From Spirulinaceae cyanobacterium SM2_1_0 (GTDB taxonomy: Bacteria; Cyanobacteriota; Cyanobacteriia; Cyanobacteriales; Spirulinaceae), in the NCBI GenBank assembly GCA_012031265.1, contig JAAUTY010000008.1, positions 39,899 through 103,898 of the forward strand: 64,000 nt of DNA, read 5' to 3'. Below are positions 27,869 to 37,644 of the stretch, in pieces; the first letter of the stretch is position 1; every line of letters starts with the position of its first letter. A program made the position numbers and the translations under genes. The notes under the pieces are model-generated. The model was given only the letters and a program-made list of their open reading frames with translations. It did not search any database and had not been told where the DNA came from.

Positions 27869-28411
27869 TTAGGCCCACCAGGGTTCTTTGCCCGTGCGGA
27901 AATCCGTCTCAGTCCAGGGCGTAAAGGCAATCTTGCCCGCTTCTGTGACGTTAGCATGGGCCAGGGCCAGCGATCGCGGGGCGGGGCCACGCACGACCTT
28001 GCCTTGGGCATCGTATTGTGAGCCGTGGCAGGGGCACATGAACTTATTCTCGGCATTGTTCCAGGGCACCACGCAGCCGAGGTGGGTGCAAATCGCGTTC
28101 AAGCCGTAGCTGGCAATCTCACCGCCATCAGTGACGATGACATAGGTCGGATCGCCCTTCAGACCCTGAGCCAGATCCCGCGAACCCGGCGCATGGGCTT
28201 CGAGATACTCGCTCGCCGCAATATCATTGCCGAGTGCATCCTTGGCGATCGTGCCGCCACCGGCTGCACCAGTCGATGCGGGGATGAAATATTTCACCAC
28301 GGGGTAGAGCGCGCCCAGCGCCGTGCCTGTGATCGTCCCGAAAGTTAGCAGATTCATAAACTGGCGACGTCCCATATCGGGAACGTCAGCCGAACCAGAC
28401 AGTTGAGCCAT
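27869..28411 (-). CDS. petC: Rieske iron-sulfur protein of the cytochrome b6f complex
   Basis: The 180-residue protein starts with a Tat-like segment [16 protein letters not shown] that also serves as the membrane anchor, then a Gly hinge (TGAAGGG). The cluster ligands are in CTHLGC (Cys108, His110; Cys113 in the disulfide) and CPCHG (Cys126, His129, with Cys128). It oxidises plastoquinol on the lumen side. ATG 28411 is preferred over the upstream codons (Met-Ile-Ile). petC-petA is the conserved operon, here closed by a terminator. Confidence 0.97.
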   Translation of the reverse strand: MAQLSGSADVPDMGRRQFMNLLTFGTITGTALGALYPVVKYFIPASTGAAGGGTIAKDALGNDIAASEYLEAHAPGSRDLAQGLKGDPTYVIVTDGGEIASYGLNAICTHLGCVVPWNNAENKFMCPCHGSQYDAQGKVVRGPAPRSLALAHANVTEAGKIAFTPWTETDFRTGKEPWWA

Positions 28412-28420
28412 GATGATCAA

Positions 28421-28948
28421 GCGTTAAAGCGATGACTTTTAGAATGTAAACAATTGCTAAGCGAATTTCAGAATTACGAGCAATTCTGTTAGAGAGTCCT
28501 TGTCAGCTAAACCGAGTAGCCATCAGGCCTATAGCCAAGCAATACCAATTTCTCCCCGCTCAATTATTACAGAAAATTAGCAGTCGCTGGGAGGCGCGAT
28601 CGCGCGAGGCAGCGTTGAGCGAGCACGGGCGCAAGGCGACCGGAGGGCAATGTCAACACCCGGGCGGCTGACTCACGCATCGCGGTCTGGTTCGAGATTC
28701 ATTGGGCGATGCTTCCGAATATTCGCTAAATTGATACCTATCAATCGACCGGCCTTGCCCCACATCCCCATAGTTGTTGTGATTCGCTGCCTAGAACTGG
28801 TCTCTGTACAAGGTTCCGCTGACGCTGAGTGGTCACCATTGATGCAGAATACCGCTACAAAGCAGTTGGCGCATCAGGTCTTTGGGTTGGCATTTTGGTG
28901 GTGAGTCGCGATCGCAGGTCGAGAGCCGACACGAGTTTGGGTAAGGCT
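28421..28948. other. Divergent regulatory region, petC and the hybrid kinase
   Basis: More than 500 bp without a convincing gene separates petC from the kinase gene. It contains the palindrome TTGATACCTATCAA (around 28731-28744) and A/T-rich stretches at 28439-28480 that would suit promoters. HIP1 cores occur at 28600 and 28910. No RNA gene is visible. Confidence 0.5.
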
Positions 28949-31900
28949 ATGCAACCGGAACAGCTCGAAAAAATCACTGGCTATTTCATCATGGAGGCAA
29001 AGGAGCACCTCGAGCTGATCGGGGAGAGCCTCCAAGATTTGCCACACATGGTGAGCGATCCTGATCGCCTCCAAGACGTTTATCGGGGCGCGCATTCGAT
29101 TAAAGGGGGGGCGGCGATGCTCGGCATCGAGAGCGTCCGTCGCACCGCCCACCGTCTGGAAGATTTTTTCAAAACCATCAAAAACCAGCCTGTTGCCCCC
29201 GATGCGCGCCTACAGACACAGCTACAGCAGATTTTCCAAGGGTTGGATCGCTTGGTCACGCAACTCGAGGCAACCCGTGAGGTGACCCCCAGTTTTGCCA
29301 ACCCGATCCTAGCCGAGTTAGAGCCGCTCTTTGCTGAAACCGAGAGTCACCTCAGCACGCTCCAAAATCAGGCCGAGACCTCTGGTGCCACCGATGGCAA
29401 CGCCCTGTATGAGGAGCTAGCCAGTTGGCTGCAAACCCTCAATGAACTAGCGGCGGCTCCCGACAGCCCGGAGCAACGTCAGCAGGTCAAAGCCTTCTGC
29501 CGCGATTTAGCGGCCTTTGGTCAAGAATGGGACATTCCGGGCTGGAGTGGCTTGCTGGGTGCCGCTTCGGCGGCGATCGCCATCGCCAGCAACGACTATG
29601 CACACACGCTGCAACTGATCGCCCGTGACGTGACCGCTGCCCAAACGGCCCTCAAGCTCGGCGGCGAAGTCACGGTTGCCGCCAGCCCCGCCCTCAATGC
29701 CCTTGTGCCTACTCATGCCAACCCCGCCCTCGCCAGTGACCTCGACGCGCTAGACGACATTTTCAGCGACTCAGAAGCCGCGACGAATTTCGCCAACGAC
29801 GGAGTTGGGAGCGAGCTGAGCGACCTGTTTGCGGCCGCAGACTTAGACGTGATCGCGCTCCCTGATAGCTTGGACGACCTGCTCGACAGTGGCGAGGAAC
29901 TGTGGGATACGGTCGAAACACCAGTCGCGAGCAGCGATGACCTGAGCGCCCTCTTCAACAGTGCCGCCGCCAGTGCGGCTGACGAGCCGGAGGCGCTGAC
30001 AAGCGGCTATGAGCTTGACCAACTCTTTGAAGCGGTTGATGATCCGATGGCTGAGACGATGGCGACGCTCGGTGAAGTGGAGCAGAATGCCGACTTGACG
30101 CCGCTGCACAGCAGCCTTGATCCCAACTTGAATCGTGATCTCGACTCGCTCTTTGCCTCTGTAAGTGACGAGACCGCCGAACCCTGGCTGTCAGGGATAG
30201 ACACCGATACTGAAATCAGCACCTCAACAATAGAAGAGGTGGAATCCGAAGACTTCAGCGACCTCCTCGCCATTGCAACCGGGGAGGATTCTGAGGCTGA
30301 GTTGACGGCTCCGTCGCTGGCTGATGCGGCGGAGCTCCTCGACCTGGAGACGGTCGCCGCCGACGACCTCGCTCAGGTGGCGGCTGAGCTGTCCACCGCC
30401 GAGCTGGATGATTTGGAAGCCTTCTTGAGTGCTGAGACTGCTGCGCCAGTGGCGAGCGGCTTTGAGAGTGATGCTCTCGAGGCCTTTGCCGATCAAGCCG
30501 CTGGGCGCGCTGAGCCAGCCGCCCTCGACCGGGAAGCCGCTGAGCTAGCGGCGACCACTGACGAACAGCAACTGGCTGCTGAATTGGAAGATCTAGTGGC
30601 GCAAGCAAGCGATGCCGACGATTTAGCGGCTTTCCTGGCGGGCGATCGCCCCGATCGGGTCGCCGGTACACCCACCGCGTCCGCTGAAACCGCAGACAAT
30701 CTGGCAGAACTGGAGGCCCTGTTTGGCGAACCGGTGGTCGCCGCATCAGCACCCGCTCGTACCAACGAAGATTTCAGCGATCTAGACGCGCTATTTGCCT
30801 CGGTTACCCCCCCTCCAGCCGCCACTGCGCCCCCCGCATCCACTCCGACCGCCACTGAGGCATTGGACGATCTGTTGGCGGCGGAGCAGGCAGTGCCGCC
30901 AATACCGCCCGTACCGTCACCCCCCCCTCCTGAACCGGCGATCGCGGCTAGTGCGGCGGCGGCTGACATCTATGCGGCCGACGCGCTGGTCTATTACGAC
31001 CGCCTCGATGAGATCGCCACTCGCCTCGAACAAGCACCCGCGCTCCATATCCGTGAGCTACCCGTGGCAACCAATCTCGCCGAATTGGCGGCCCTACTCG
31101 ATACGCTGCCAGCAGTGCCAACCACTGCGGTTCCTGCTACTACGTCGGCTCCCGTTGATGACGAGTTTGGGGATCTCGAGGCACTGCTGAATGAAACGCG
31201 CCGCCAGGCTGGTGAAATTCCCGCACCACCCGAAGCGACCCCCGTGCGCCCGCAACGCAGCCGCACCGCCCGCGCCAAAGTCGAGCAGACGCTCAAGGTG
31301 CCCGTGCGCCAGATGGATAACCTCAGCAACCTAGTTGGGGAACTGGTGGTCAATCGGAACAGCTTGGAAGGTGACGAAGAGCGCCTACGCCAGTTCCTAG
31401 ACAGCCTCATGCATCAGGTGCAAAACCTCAGCGATGTCGGCGGGCGGATGCAAGACCTGTACGAGCGATCACTCCTCGAAGACGCCCTGCTCCGCAGCCG
31501 CCGCGAGTATCGCACCCAACAAACCGGTAATGGCCGGGGCGGCTCCGTCTCCGCCGCCGCCGCCAGCGCTAATGCCCCTCAAAGTGATAGCGGGCAATCG
31601 GACTACGACTCGCTGGAAATGGACAGCTTCACCAAATTCCACGAGCTGGCCCAAGAGACGATTGAAATGATCGTCCGCGTCCGCGAATCGGCCTCGGACA
31701 TTCAGTTCCTGGTAGACGACATCGACCAAGTGGCGCGTACCCTCCGCCAAGTCACGTCGCAGTTGCAGGAAGGTCTCACCAAGTCGCGCATGGTGCCCTT
31801 TGAGCGCACCGCCAATCGTTTGCCTCTGGCCGTGCGTCGGATTGCGCCGCAGTTGCACAAGCAGGCGAGCTTGCAGGTGGAAGGTCAGGAGACGCTGATC

Positions 31901-34288
31901 GACAAGATGATCCTCGAACACCTCTCCGACCCCCTGACCCACCTCGTCAACAATGCCCTGACCCACGGTGTCGAGCCGCCAGAGATTCGCACCGCCCTCG
32001 GCAAGCCGCAAGCGGGACAAATCGTCGTCAGTGCCCTGCAACAAGGCAACCAAACCGTCATTTCAGTATCGGACGATGGCGCTGGCATCGATCCCGACCG
32101 CATCAAGCAAAAAGCCGTTCAAAAAGGCATTCTCAATGCTGCGGACGCCCAACGGCTGACCGCGATCGATGTCTATGATTTACTCTTCCATCCCGGCTTC
32201 AGTACCCGCGATGTCGCCGACAACTTCGCCGGTCGTGGCGTCGGCCTCGATGTCGTCCGCACCAGTATCAACGAAATTCGTGGGGCTGTGAGCATCGATT
32301 CCAAACTCGGTCGCGGCACCACCTTTACGATCCGCTTACCGCTGACCCTGAGTATTTGCAAAGCTCTCTGCTGCATCAGCGAAAATGCCCCACTCGCCTT
32401 CCCGCTCGACGGCGTGGAAGATATGCTCGACGTGCCGCAGCATAAGATCACCCGCAATGCCGAGGGCCACCTCTGCGCACCTTGGCGCGATCGCCTCCTC
32501 CCCTACAGCCCCCTCTCGGAACTGCTCTCCTACAACCGCCGCCTCGGTCGCGGTAATCTCTACGGTGGCAAACGGGATGACAACATGCTCTCGGTCGTCA
32601 TCCTTCGTAGTGCCAGCAGCCAAATCGCGGTTGGTGTCGATCAGGTGCTGGGCGAGCAGGAAATCGTGATCAAACAGCTCAGCGGTCCGATCCCGAAACC
32701 AGCAGGCATCGCCGGGGCGACGGTTCAGGGCGATGGACGGATCATGGCGATCGCCGACGTGCTGGAACTGATCGAGATCTCCGCCGGCCGGATGCGGAAG
32801 GACATGACCAGCCCGATCTGGCAAACGCCGCCCGCACTCCAAGAACCCGCACCCAGCGATGTCAAGACAGAGCCGATGGTGCTGATCGTCGATGACTCGA
32901 TCACGGTGCGTGAACTGCTCTCCATTACCTTCTCCAAAGCAGGTTACCGGGTCGAGCAAGCCCGCGATGGTCAGGATGCCTGGGACAAGCTGCATTCGGG
33001 CTTGCCCTGCGATATCGTGTTCTGCGACATCGAGATGCCGCGCGTGGACGGCCTCGAACTGCTCAGCCGTCTGCAAAAAGATGAAGATCTGCGCCAACTC
33101 CCCGTCGCGATGTTGACCTCGCGCGGTGCCGAACGCCATCGCCGCGTGGCGGCCGAGCTGGGTGCAAGCGGCTATTTCACGAAGCCGTATTTGGAAGAAG
33201 TCCTGCTGGATGCTGCGCAGCGCATGATGAGCGGTGAAGTTCTGCTCGAAGGCAGCACCCGCCCATCCCGTCAGCGCTTGCAACCGCAATCCGCAGCCAC
33301 TCGACCAGTCACTACGCCGGCTCTGATGGACGAGGCACCAACCTTGGTGCAAGCGCCGCTAGCCGAAGCGACCCACCCGCCACGTGTCTTGATTATTGAT
33401 GACTCGGTGACGGTGCGATCATTGCTCTCGATGAGTTTCGAGAAAGCGGGCTACGAGGTCGAACAGGCCCGCGACGGCAAGGATGCCTGGGATAAGCTCA
33501 GCAGCGGTCTTGATCCCGATCTTGTCCTCTGTGATATTGAGATGCCCCGTCTCGACGGTCTGGAATTACTGGCACAAATTCAAGCCGACAGCGAGCTTCA
33601 GCGCATCCCCGTCGCGATGCTGACCTCGCGTGGGGCGAAGAAACATAAGCAAATCGCCGCCGAACGCGGGGCAAGTGCTTACTTTACAAAACCCTATGTT
33701 GAGCAGGATCTGCTCGCGGCAGCGGAGCGTGTCCGCCGGGGTGAAGTATTGCTCAAGGATAGTGTGCGCCCGCTTGGCATCACAACACATGCTCAGGCGG
33801 CGATGAGTACGCCAGCCCCAGCCGCCGAATCGATCTTCGATCCCCAGCAAACGATCATGCAGACTGAGCCAGTCGCTGCCCCTAGCCCGGTCTTTCAGGG
33901 TCAACCCAAGGTGCTGATTATTGATGACTCGGTGACGGTGCGATCGCTCCTCTCGATGACGTTTGAGAATGCAGGTTACGAAGTGGAGCAGGCCCGCGAC
34001 GGTCAAGACGCCCTCAAGCAGCTCCAAGAGGGCTTGAATCCTCACCTTGTCTTCTGCGACATCGAAATGCCGCGCATGGACGGTCTCAAGCTGCTGTCCT
34101 ACCTGCAAGCCGATCCCGTACTCTCACAAATTCCCGTCGCGATGTTGACCTCGCGCGGTGCCAAGAAACACCGACAAATCGCTGCCGAACGCGGTGCCAA
34201 AGGCTACTTCACTAAGCCCTACGTCGAAGATGTGCTCCTCGACGCCGCCAAACGCCTGATTGCGGGTGAGATGCTCCTCGAAGTCTAA
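28949..34288 (+). CDS. CheA-type hybrid histidine kinase with one Hpt and three tandem receiver domains
   Basis: With start ATG 28949 the protein has 1779 residues. Order: Hpt (1-110, phosphorylated His49 in AHSIKGGAAMLG); a very long Asp/Ala/Glu-rich region (~250-760) with about a dozen short motifs like LSDLFAAAD, LDQLFEAVD and LDALFASVT; dimerisation helices (~778 on); CheA-type ATPase (~980-1130, HLVNNALTHGVEPPE, DDGAGIDP, GRGVGLDVVR); CheW-like domain (~1135-1285); three REC domains (~1310-1431, 1480-1601, 1654-1775), each with DDS(V/I)TVR, CDIEMPR and (K)PY. The layout recalls PilL/PixL-type kinases of phototaxis and pilus control. No cheW, cheY or MCP gene is near. The three receivers are close copies of each other, so recent internal duplication is likely. 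An upstream ATG at 28883-like position or GTG 28829 seems less fitting. Confidence 0.93.
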   Translation: MQPEQLEKITGYFIMEAKEHLELIGESLQDLPHMVSDPDRLQDVYRGAHSIKGGAAMLGIESVRRTAHRLEDFFKTIKNQPVAPDARLQTQLQQIFQGLDRLVTQLEATREVTPSFANPILAELEPLFAETESHLSTLQNQAETSGATDGNALYEELASWLQTLNELAAAPDSPEQRQQVKAFCRDLAAFGQEWDIPGWSGLLGAASAAIAIASNDYAHTLQLIARDVTAAQTALKLGGEVTVAASPALNALVPTHANPALASDLDALDDIFSDSEAATNFANDGVGSELSDLFAAADLDVIALPDSLDDLLDSGEELWDTVETPVASSDDLSALFNSAAASAADEPEALTSGYELDQLFEAVDDPMAETMATLGEVEQNADLTPLHSSLDPNLNRDLDSLFASVSDETAEPWLSGIDTDTEISTSTIEEVESEDFSDLLAIATGEDSEAELTAPSLADAAELLDLETVAADDLAQVAAELSTAELDDLEAFLSAETAAPVASGFESDALEAFADQAAGRAEPAALDREAAELAATTDEQQLAAELEDLVAQASDADDLAAFLAGDRPDRVAGTPTASAETADNLAELEALFGEPVVAASAPARTNEDFSDLDALFASVTPPPAATAPPASTPTATEALDDLLAAEQAVPPIPPVPSPPPPEPAIAASAAAADIYAADALVYYDRLDEIATRLEQAPALHIRELPVATNLAELAALLDTLPAVPTTAVPATTSAPVDDEFGDLEALLNETRRQAGEIPAPPEATPVRPQRSRTARAKVEQTLKVPVRQMDNLSNLVGELVVNRNSLEGDEERLRQFLDSLMHQVQNLSDVGGRMQDLYERSLLEDALLRSRREYRTQQTGNGRGGSVSAAAASANAPQSDSGQSDYDSLEMDSFTKFHELAQETIEMIVRVRESASDIQFLVDDIDQVARTLRQVTSQLQEGLTKSRMVPFERTANRLPLAVRRIAPQLHKQASLQVEGQETLIDKMILEHLSDPLTHLVNNALTHGVEPPEIRTALGKPQAGQIVVSALQQGNQTVISVSDDGAGIDPDRIKQKAVQKGILNAADAQRLTAIDVYDLLFHPGFSTRDVADNFAGRGVGLDVVRTSINEIRGAVSIDSKLGRGTTFTIRLPLTLSICKALCCISENAPLAFPLDGVEDMLDVPQHKITRNAEGHLCAPWRDRLLPYSPLSELLSYNRRLGRGNLYGGKRDDNMLSVVILRSASSQIAVGVDQVLGEQEIVIKQLSGPIPKPAGIAGATVQGDGRIMAIADVLELIEISAGRMRKDMTSPIWQTPPALQEPAPSDVKTEPMVLIVDDSITVRELLSITFSKAGYRVEQARDGQDAWDKLHSGLPCDIVFCDIEMPRVDGLELLSRLQKDEDLRQLPVAMLTSRGAERHRRVAAELGASGYFTKPYLEEVLLDAAQRMMSGEVLLEGSTRPSRQRLQPQSAATRPVTTPALMDEAPTLVQAPLAEATHPPRVLIIDDSVTVRSLLSMSFEKAGYEVEQARDGKDAWDKLSSGLDPDLVLCDIEMPRLDGLELLAQIQADSELQRIPVAMLTSRGAKKHKQIAAERGASAYFTKPYVEQDLLAAAERVRRGEVLLKDSVRPLGITTHAQAAMSTPAPAAESIFDPQQTIMQTEPVAAPSPVFQGQPKVLIIDDSVTVRSLLSMTFENAGYEVEQARDGQDALKQLQEGLNPHLVFCDIEMPRMDGLKLLSYLQADPVLSQIPVAMLTSRGAKKHRQIAAERGAKGYFTKPYVEDVLLDAAKRLIAGEMLLEV

Positions 34289-34396
34289 GGATTGGCTGCT
34301 ACTGCCAGCTGATAGGCCTGGATCACGTTAGGGGACGTCGGGACATGGACTCCCGGTGCCATGTTCCCGGTGCAAGGTTATGGCTACCCAGCGCCC

Positions 34397-35749
34397 TTAC
34401 CAGGGACTACTGATCATCAGAAAACTCGCCCAGTAGAAGGGGTGAGTTAATTCCTCATCATTATTTTCCAAATCGGCGGGCAGTGCGACACTCCCGCGTG
34501 AAAGCTGGAGGTGATCGCCCACCAACCGCACATTGCCTCGCAACAGATTCAACTGAGCGCGACGCAAGGCTTCAGCCTTCGTCGTCGCCGCAGGTAATTG
34601 GCGATAGAACTCACTCATCAGCGCCAGCGTACCGGCATCGCTGACATACCAGCGGCTCGCTAGTGCTGACTTGACCCCGGCTTGCAACGCTAAACCGGCA
34701 AAACCGAGTTCAGCACTAGCATCACCGATAATCGTCCGACAGGCACTGAGCACCAGCAACTCCGGTGGCGGCTCGCCCCAGTCGATCTGCTGCATTTGAT
34801 CCAAGCCGAGGCGCTCATCATCCCAGAACTGGATGTAGGAGTTGGCTGGCTCACCCGACTGAAACTCGGCGTGGGTGGCGAGATGGACGATGGCATGACT
34901 CTGCTGTTGCAGTTGCGTTTTGAAATTCGCCAAGGTGAAAGCTTCATTGAGTAGCGCCTGACCCCGCCAGGGCACATCCGGCGGCAGCGAGGCGCGTATT
35001 GCGGTCGTGATCGTTGCTAACTCGACGGGGACCGCAGGCAGTGACGGCAAGGTGCTGAACTCCGATGCCCCCAGTGCGATGATCTGTCCCTGCTGAATTT
35101 TTTGATACCGGGTGTCAATCAGGTTAAAGGCGGGGATCAGCGATGAAGCGTACTTTTCGACCAGATACTTTTCGCCATCGTGGAGGGCAGCGACGGGCAG
35201 ACCCCGCAGACCCTCACCGAAACAAAAGAGCAGGGTTTCAATGCCTTCCGGTTCCAGGTAGTCGGCTTCAAACATCCCGACCAACCACTGGTAGAGGTTT
35301 TGACCGGCGGCGGGGTAGCTACGGTTTTGGCGGCGGGTGAGGTCGCGATAGAAGCGGCGCAGTTCGACATTGAGGCGATCGCGCGGCACGTCGTAGCGAT
35401 CGCGCACAATTGTCTGTGTCGAGGTCGTCAGCTTGAGGTGGAGATGGCTGTCCCGGGCGATCGCCCAGATCACCGCCGCCGGACTACCGGTTTGGTCACC
35501 GAGTTCAGCCAGGGTTTGCGAGATTTCCGGATTCGACTGGCGAACCGTGGCGAGATCCGCGTCGAAGTAGTCCTCGAACTCCGCCTCAAAGCGTGCTTCC
35601 ATATCCAAGACTTTTTGGGGCAGCATCGGGCCGAACTCTGGATCGACTACCCACTGTGCCTGAGCGAGGCAAGGAATCAGGGCAGCACAGAGGGCGATCG
35701 CGAGTAGACGCAGACAGCGAGACCAGCGGAACCATGGGTTGTAGCGCAT
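34397..35749 (-). CDS. Secreted CHAT-domain protein
   Basis: From ATG 35749 the protein has 450 residues. A signal peptide (LRLLAIALCAALIPCLAQA) is followed by a helical N-terminal part without obvious TPR repeats and a CHAT (caspase-like) domain in residues ~170-450. The dyad is visible as His293 in HLATHAEF and Cys337 in VLSACRT. FGEGLRGLPVAALHDG and ALASRWYVSD are further family motifs. CHAT proteins are proteases or their relatives; here the leader suggests a periplasmic or extracellular place. Cyanobacteria encode many, mostly of unknown role. Starting at 35821 would add 24 unlikely residues. Confidence 0.85.
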   Translation of the reverse strand: MRYNPWFRWSRCLRLLAIALCAALIPCLAQAQWVVDPEFGPMLPQKVLDMEARFEAEFEDYFDADLATVRQSNPEISQTLAELGDQTGSPAAVIWAIARDSHLHLKLTTSTQTIVRDRYDVPRDRLNVELRRFYRDLTRRQNRSYPAAGQNLYQWLVGMFEADYLEPEGIETLLFCFGEGLRGLPVAALHDGEKYLVEKYASSLIPAFNLIDTRYQKIQQGQIIALGASEFSTLPSLPAVPVELATITTAIRASLPPDVPWRGQALLNEAFTLANFKTQLQQQSHAIVHLATHAEFQSGEPANSYIQFWDDERLGLDQMQQIDWGEPPPELLVLSACRTIIGDASAELGFAGLALQAGVKSALASRWYVSDAGTLALMSEFYRQLPAATTKAEALRRAQLNLLRGNVRLVGDHLQLSRGSVALPADLENNDEELTHPFYWASFLMISSPW

Positions 35750-35825
35750 GGGCTTGAGTTTTCCTTCACCTGATGAGTAAGGTGATCTGATTCTAGCGAC
35801 CAGCCATGCTAGCCCCCACACAGGC

Positions 35826-35862
35826 CAAAAGCCACGGCAACCGGTTCATCGGTTGCCGTGGC
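35826..35862 (-). terminator. Intrinsic terminator of the sigma factor gene
   Basis: GCCACGGCAACCG (35831-35843) and CGGTTGCCGTGGC (35850-35862) form a perfect 13-bp stem with a 6-base loop. On the minus strand it is followed by TTTTGG. It lies 26 bp after the sigma stop codon. Confidence 0.9.
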
Positions 35863-35888
35863 GATTCATTATGGGTAATGACACTTGC

Positions 35889-36839
35889 CTAACTAGCCAA
35901 GTATTCGCGTACCGCTGCTTTGCGCTTGCGGAGCTTATTCAGCGCCTCGCGTTCGAGCTGGCGGACACGCTCGCGGCTAATGCCTAGTTGCGCGCCGATC
36001 TTTGCCAGCGTCAGCGGCTGACCGTCGGTCAAGCCATAACGCAAGATCAACACTTCGCGTTGTTGCGGTGTCAGATCCGCCATCAGTTTCTCGAGATCCA
36101 TCTTCAGCGAAGACTCAGTGGTGAAGTCCTCTGGTGAAGGGCCGGTATCTTCGAGCAGTTCGCCCAGTTCGGTGTCTTGGTTGTCACCGACGCGCAAGTC
36201 GAGTGAGAGCGGATGGCGCGATCGCTCCAAGTATTCCCGGACTTGTTTTGGCGTCAGGTCTAGCTCCTCGCCCAGTTCCGCCATCGTCGCGGCGCGGCCG
36301 AGTTGCTGAGAGAGTTGGCGTTGCGCTTTCTTGATCTTATTCAGCTTCTCAGTGATATGGATTGGTAGGCGAATGGTGCGGCTTTTTTCGGCGATCGCCC
36401 GCGTGATCGCCTGCCGAATCCACCAGTAGGCGTAGGTCGAGAAGCGATAGCCCTTCGTTGGATCAAACTTCTCAACACCGCGCTGCATCCCGATCGTGCC
36501 CTCCTGAATCAGATCCAGCAGGTCAAGATTGCGCTTAATGTACTTTTTCGCGACCGAAACCACGAGGCGCAGATTCGCCTCTACCATCTTGCGCTTGGCA
36601 GCCTCACCATTTTCCATCAAGGTATCCAGGTCAGCTTCAGCCAACTCCACTGCCGCCGCCCACTCCGCCGCATCCGGTTCGCGACCGAGCTTTTCCTGCA
36701 ATGCCTCTCTGGCTCGACGCAGGGTGATCGCTTGCTGTACCTGCTTAGCGTAGATAATTTCCTGTTCGTGCGTCAAGAGCGGTACGCGGCCGATCTCGCG
36801 CAAGTAAGTCCGAACTGGATCGCTTGATTGCTTAGCCAT
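35889..36839 (-). CDS. Group 2 RNA polymerase sigma factor (RpoD family)
   Basis: The 316-residue protein has region 1.2 ([17 protein letters not shown]), region 2 ([26 protein letters not shown], then [15 protein letters not shown] for -10 recognition), region 3 and region 4 (helix-turn-helix [20 protein letters not shown]). It lacks the long N-terminal extension of the principal SigA, so it belongs to the non-essential group 2 (SigB/C/D/E kind). Which one cannot be told without a tree. These factors direct stress, nitrogen or dark/light responses. It is a single gene with a strong terminator. Confidence 0.95.
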   Translation of the reverse strand: MAKQSSDPVRTYLREIGRVPLLTHEQEIIYAKQVQQAITLRRAREALQEKLGREPDAAEWAAAVELAEADLDTLMENGEAAKRKMVEANLRLVVSVAKKYIKRNLDLLDLIQEGTIGMQRGVEKFDPTKGYRFSTYAYWWIRQAITRAIAEKSRTIRLPIHITEKLNKIKKAQRQLSQQLGRAATMAELGEELDLTPKQVREYLERSRHPLSLDLRVGDNQDTELGELLEDTGPSPEDFTTESSLKMDLEKLMADLTPQQREVLILRYGLTDGQPLTLAKIGAQLGISRERVRQLEREALNKLRKRKAAVREYLAS

Positions 36840-37206
36840 TACATCCCGCAGAGTTCAGAAGGTCAAGGTCACCATCCGGCAGTGCCACTCAGTGATTACC
36901 AAGTCACCACCACAGCGCACAAAAATCTGTCACGCTTGATACGAAAGAGGAGGGGGATCCAAATCCGTCAGTATATCACTCCCTTAATACCACCGTCCTA
37001 TTTTTAGTATCAGCTTCACTATAATCTTAACTTAATGAAACAGATTTTCAAGGATAACGCTGCCGGACGCGCCCTTTGATTAACTATTGTAACGTTTATG
37101 AGAGCATCTGCCTATCATTTCAGAACGCTGAGCGGGTCAGCGATCGCTCCCGTCGGTGCACCCGCACCCGTTACAATGACGAGCACACCCCACGATTCCG
37201 AGCATT
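36840..37206. other. Divergent promoter region, sigma factor and blaI
   Basis: This A/T-rich gap of 367 bp contains TATAAT at 37020-37025 on the plus strand, a possible -10 box for the blaI/M56 operon, although no good -35 box precedes it. Further A/T-rich sequence at 36970-37040 may serve the sigma factor gene. No ORF or RNA gene is supported. Confidence 0.45.
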
Positions 37207-37644
37207 ATGGCTCCCCTCCCGGCGCACCAGCCCAAAAATCTGTCCCTAGGGCCGTTAGAGGCCGAAATTCTCAACCTCGTCTGGGAACTGGGGCAAGCGA
37301 CGGTCAAAGACATCCACACCCGCCTGTTAGCGGATCCGGATCGCGAACTCGCCTACACCTCCGTCACCACGGTCTTGCGGCGCTTAGCCGCAAAAGGCTG
37401 GCTGATCTGCAACAAGACAGAGCGCGCCTTTGTGTGGCAGCCCCGCCTGTCGCGAGCCGAGGCGCAGGTATTGCAAGCTCATGAGCGCTTGCAAGGCTTT
37501 CTTGCCATCAGCAACCCCGATGTCGTGGCAGCCTTCGCCGACAGCCTCGACCGGGCTAGCCTCAGTCAGATCGAGGCGATCGCTGAGCGCCTACGCCAGA
37601 CTCGCGAGCAATGTCGTCCCCCGGAGGAACCCCCATGCATTTAA
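37207..37644 (+). CDS. BlaI/MecI/CopY-family transcriptional repressor
   Basis: The 145-residue protein opens with LSLGPLEAEILNLVWELGQATVKDIHTRL, the winged-helix signature of BlaI, continues with YTSVTTVLRRLAAKGWL and ends with a dimerisation segment. In staphylococci BlaI is cleaved on signal from the partner sensor. The next gene encodes an M56 membrane peptidase and overlaps by 10 nt, so the pair forms a complete BlaI/BlaR-like unit. No beta-lactamase gene is near, so the regulated gene is unknown. Confidence 0.92.
   Translation: MAPLPAHQPKNLSLGPLEAEILNLVWELGQATVKDIHTRLLADPDRELAYTSVTTVLRRLAAKGWLICNKTERAFVWQPRLSRAEAQVLQAHERLQGFLAISNPDVVAAFADSLDRASLSQIEAIAERLRQTREQCRPPEEPPCI

Noticed and set aside
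27804..28056. N-terminal extension of petA by 84 codons
   Set aside because: It overlaps petC and encodes a basic low-complexity sequence. The true signal peptide starts at 27804.
34397..36839. CHAT protein as part of a defence island with the sigma factor
   Set aside because: No other defence gene is near. The CHAT protein has a secretion signal, and the sigma gene is closed off by its own terminator.
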